From Oscillospiraceae bacterium (GTDB lineage: Bacteria > Bacillota > Clostridia > Oscillospirales > Ruminococcaceae), in the NCBI GenBank assembly GCA_902798675.1, contig CADBXQ010000025.1, positions 3,122 through 11,592 of the forward strand: a stretch of DNA of 8,471 nucleotides, given 5' to 3'. The translations under genes were made by a program, and so were the position numbers. This document shows positions 6,788 to 8,471 of this stretch, piece after piece; the first letter of the stretch is position 1; every line of letters begins with the position of its first letter. Under the pieces are notes generated by a model. That model was not told the origin of the DNA and did not search any database. It saw only the letters and a program-made list of their open reading frames with translations.

Positions 6788-6979
6788 AAATATTTTGTGG
6801 GATGTGAATAATTCGCAAAATGTTGTATGTATATTTGACAAAACATTTGAAAAAGCGCGTCTATATAAAAAATATGCCCACTATCATCAAAAATAGCGAG
6901 CACAATTTTTTTATAATGTTTGATAGTCGTATATTAACGATTTCATATTAAAATCATCGCGAGCAAATTTCAATAAATT
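6788..6979. repeat. 3' module, copy B (shared with 5180-5363)
   Basis: This is the second copy of the block at 5180-5363, at the 3' end of paralogue B. Copies are about 1.61 kb apart, which matches one gene plus its flank, as in a tandem duplication. The inverted repeat AAATGTT (6818-6824) / AACATTT (6842-6848) is intact in both copies (5208-5214 and 5230-5236 in copy A), although the sequence between the arms differs in length and bases. Confidence 0.9.
6863..6901 (-). terminator. Hairpin terminator of peptidase gene B
   Basis: The stem, GCTCGCTAT with ATAGTGGGC, and its loop are the same as in the terminator of paralogue A. The AT-rich tail on the minus strand is one base longer. It begins 9 bases after the TAA stop of gene B and lies upstream of the promoter of gene A. 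On the plus strand a T7 run follows the stem. Confidence 0.75.
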
Positions 6980-8471
6980 ATTTTTGGCGTGTTCTAAAGA
7001 ATCTATATTTTGCATTCCTGCTAAATTGAGCGATTCATGTTCTGAATTTTGGTTTTCTCTGGCTCCGAAAAATATAAGGCTAAAGTAATATTCATTTTTA
7101 CAGTAGTCAGACAATTTTTCTATGGGTTGCCAGGTAATAGTGTCTCCTATTGAATTGATAACCAAAAGCTCATTTCCAACAATTCCTGCAATTGTCAATT
7201 CGTGAAATTCACCACCGCCCCAAGGGGCTTCAACTAAAACCGGAGATTTGTGATATTTAAAATGCTCTTTGAGCAGATCGGCTGTGACTTTAACTAACTC
7301 ATTTTTGGACACTCCTAGGTTGTCATGTTTAAATAACTGCACATTTCTGGCTTCAAGCCCTTGTTTACGCGCATAATCCAATATGGCTTGAGTTCCTTTG
7401 CCGTTTGGGCCGCCAGTGTTAATTGAAAGCGGATTTTCAAAGCCGGCGTCTTTGTATGCGATCTCGACAGGGCTATGTTTACGATAGTCACCAGGCTGAC
7501 GCTTTATTATTGGCCCGCTATTTGTTCTGTCTCTAAACTCATTTATAGCAGTTGTTGTTGCATATAACCAACAAGGACCGGAGATTTGTTGGTTGCCCGA
7601 TGAAAGCTTTTTGAAACGATTCTCTAAATCTTTCTTTGATTGCGCATTATTTATCGGATTTATTTGATTTTGAATCATGGCAGTTGGTGCAGTGACGTTA
7701 TGGATGTTATTAAATCGGCTTGTGCCACTATGGGCGTTCGACATATTGTTAGAATTAAAGGGATTAAAATTGTTGTTGGGAATATTTGCAAATCCAAAGG
7801 GATTAAAATTGTTGCCTGGCATATTTACAAAGCTAAAGGGATTAAAATTGTTGTTGTTTGGCATGTTACTAAATCTAAAGGGACTAAAATTGTTGTTTGG
7901 CATGTTACTAAATCCAAAGGGATTAAAATTGTTGCGGGGCATATTTGCAAAGCCAAAGGAATTAAAATTGGTATTAGGCACGTTGTTAAAAATTGAGTTA
8001 TTTGGATTGTCTATGATGCCATTTATGTATGCTAACGCTTCTTGCGCTTTGTTTTGCATTTCAGTGTAGTTTAAATCGAAAGATTTTTGCCAATCCTGCA
8101 CTGTTTTTAGCGAAGCATCTGCATTTAAAATCATGTTGGCAAAGTACAGACAATTTTGCTTGCAGTCATTAATCATGTTGATCTTTTGTTTGACTATTGG
8201 ATTGTTGGAATATTTGTTTAAAGAAGCGAGAGAAACCACTTGATTATTGTCGAGTTTATTTTTTTTATTTTTAACGTCATTTTTGATTTGAATTATTTTT
8301 GCTTGGGATTCAAGGAGTTTTTGAAAGATATACTCTTTGAAGATAGATGCTTTATCATCGTTTTGATCTAAATGTCTTCCACTTAAAATATTATGTGCTT
8401 CTCTAACTGCAGTATCATGTGGATTTAAATATTGATCGTTTGACAACTCTGGAATTTTGCCATTTAGAAAA
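6911..8471 (-). CDS. Papain/calpain-like cysteine peptidase with Asn-rich repeats (paralogue B), 5' end outside window
   Basis: The frame is open to the right edge (519 visible residues), so the TTG at 8446 is not a supported start. A signal peptide, if present, lies outside. The helical region (about 8430-8020) aligns with paralogue A, sharing for example NILSGR and QKIN. A Asn/Phe/Pro-rich repeat array (7760-7996) then takes the place of paralogue A's short Gln/Ser linker. The catalytic domain keeps Gln six residues before Cys (codon 7571-7573, ISGPCWLYA), His (7202-7204, FHELTIAGI) and Asn (7154-7156, VINSIGD), with His and Asn 16 residues apart. The LLKFARDDFNMKSLI end is identical to paralogue A, but this copy continues with YDYQTL because of a 2-base difference. 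It is probably a secreted peptidase with a flexible extended linker. Substrate and role are unknown. Confidence 0.83.
   Translation of the reverse strand, partial: FLNGKIPELSNDQYLNPHDTAVREAHNILSGRHLDQNDDKASIFKEYIFQKLLESQAKIIQIKNDVKNKKNKLDNNQVVSLASLNKYSNNPIVKQKINMINDCKQNCLYFANMILNADASLKTVQDWQKSFDLNYTEMQNKAQEALAYINGIIDNPNNSIFNNVPNTNFNSFGFANMPRNNFNPFGFSNMPNNNFSPFRFSNMPNNNNFNPFSFVNMPGNNFNPFGFANIPNNNFNPFNSNNMSNAHSGTSRFNNIHNVTAPTAMIQNQINPINNAQSKKDLENRFKKLSSGNQQISGPCWLYATTTAINEFRDRTNSGPIIKRQPGDYRKHSPVEIAYKDAGFENPLSINTGGPNGKGTQAILDYARKQGLEARNVQLFKHDNLGVSKNELVKVTADLLKEHFKYHKSPVLVEAPWGGGEFHELTIAGIVGNELLVINSIGDTITWQPIEKLSDYCKNEYYFSLIFFGARENQNSEHESLNLAGMQNIDSLEHAKNNLLKFARDDFNMKSLIYDYQTL
7760..7996 (-). 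repeat. Tandem 39-bp repeat array inside peptidase gene B
   Basis: Six units follow one another: 7760-7798, 7799-7837, 7838-7879 (42 bp, one extra codon), 7880-7918, 7919-7957 and a degenerate 7958-7996. Every length is a multiple of three, so the frame holds. The coded unit is about FGFANMPNNNFNP, rich in Asn, Phe and Pro. The similarity between units suggests recent expansion by slippage or unequal exchange. The array does not occur in paralogue A. It is not a CRISPR, because there are no unique spacers. Confidence 0.95.

Noticed and set aside
7760..7996. CRISPR-like array
   Set aside because: Units are contiguous, in frame and without unique spacers. They code for a protein repeat.
7640..8069. 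Plus-strand ORFs coding repetitive GIKIVV- or GLKLLL-rich peptides
   Set aside because: They are antisense shadows of the 39-bp repeats in peptidase B. The periodic sequence lacks stops in several frames, and no ribosome site supports them.
8444..8446. TTG as start of peptidase B
   Set aside because: The frame remains open for eight more codons to the window edge, and no ribosome site or signal peptide occurs there.

Overview
The window is AT-rich DNA, probably from a low-GC, endospore-forming, anaerobic Firmicute of the Clostridia type. The evidence is a ClpC-type ATPase, a DUF5050-type surface protein, a DUF3794/SPOCS plus LysM spore-coat protein resembling SipL, strong AGGAGG-type ribosome binding sites and intrinsic terminators. 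The species cannot be named from this sequence. No rRNA, tRNA, CRISPR array, transposase or phage gene was seen.

Layout, left to right. (1) 1-2043, plus strand: the 3' nine-tenths of a clpC-like AAA+ unfoldase gene, cut by the left edge. (2) 2065-3279, minus strand, convergent with clpC: a membrane-anchored protein with a Cys/Lys-rich stalk and a DUF5050-like beta-repeat domain, driven by a sigma-A promoter that matches consensus at both hexamers. (3) 3280-3606: a divergent intergenic region holding that promoter, a second possible promoter and an 18-bp perfect palindrome. (4) 3607-5112, plus strand: the SipL-like protein, ending in a textbook terminator. (5) 5313-6662 and 6911 to beyond the right edge, minus strand: two tandem paralogues of a secreted papain/calpain-like cysteine peptidase. 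The second carries an in-frame 13-residue Asn/Phe repeat array and is cut by the right edge.

The most unusual part is the peptidase pair. Both proteins keep the full clan CA active-site pattern (Gln-x5-Cys-Trp, then His and Asn 16 residues apart) behind a helical N-terminal region. Their catalytic domains have diverged strongly. In contrast, a block of about 185 bp is about 90 percent identical between the copies and ends abruptly. It covers the last 15 or so codons, the 3' UTR, a hairpin terminator and sequence beyond it. This looks like a shared 3' module kept alike by gene conversion, recent exchange or selection. The first peptidase gene also has its Shine-Dalgarno sequence in the loop of a hairpin that reaches the start codon.

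Functional links between the blocks are inferential. ClpC (cytoplasmic proteolysis) and the SipL-like protein (spore envelope assembly) are housekeeping or developmental genes. The surface protein and the peptidases act outside the membrane and look like accessory functions.
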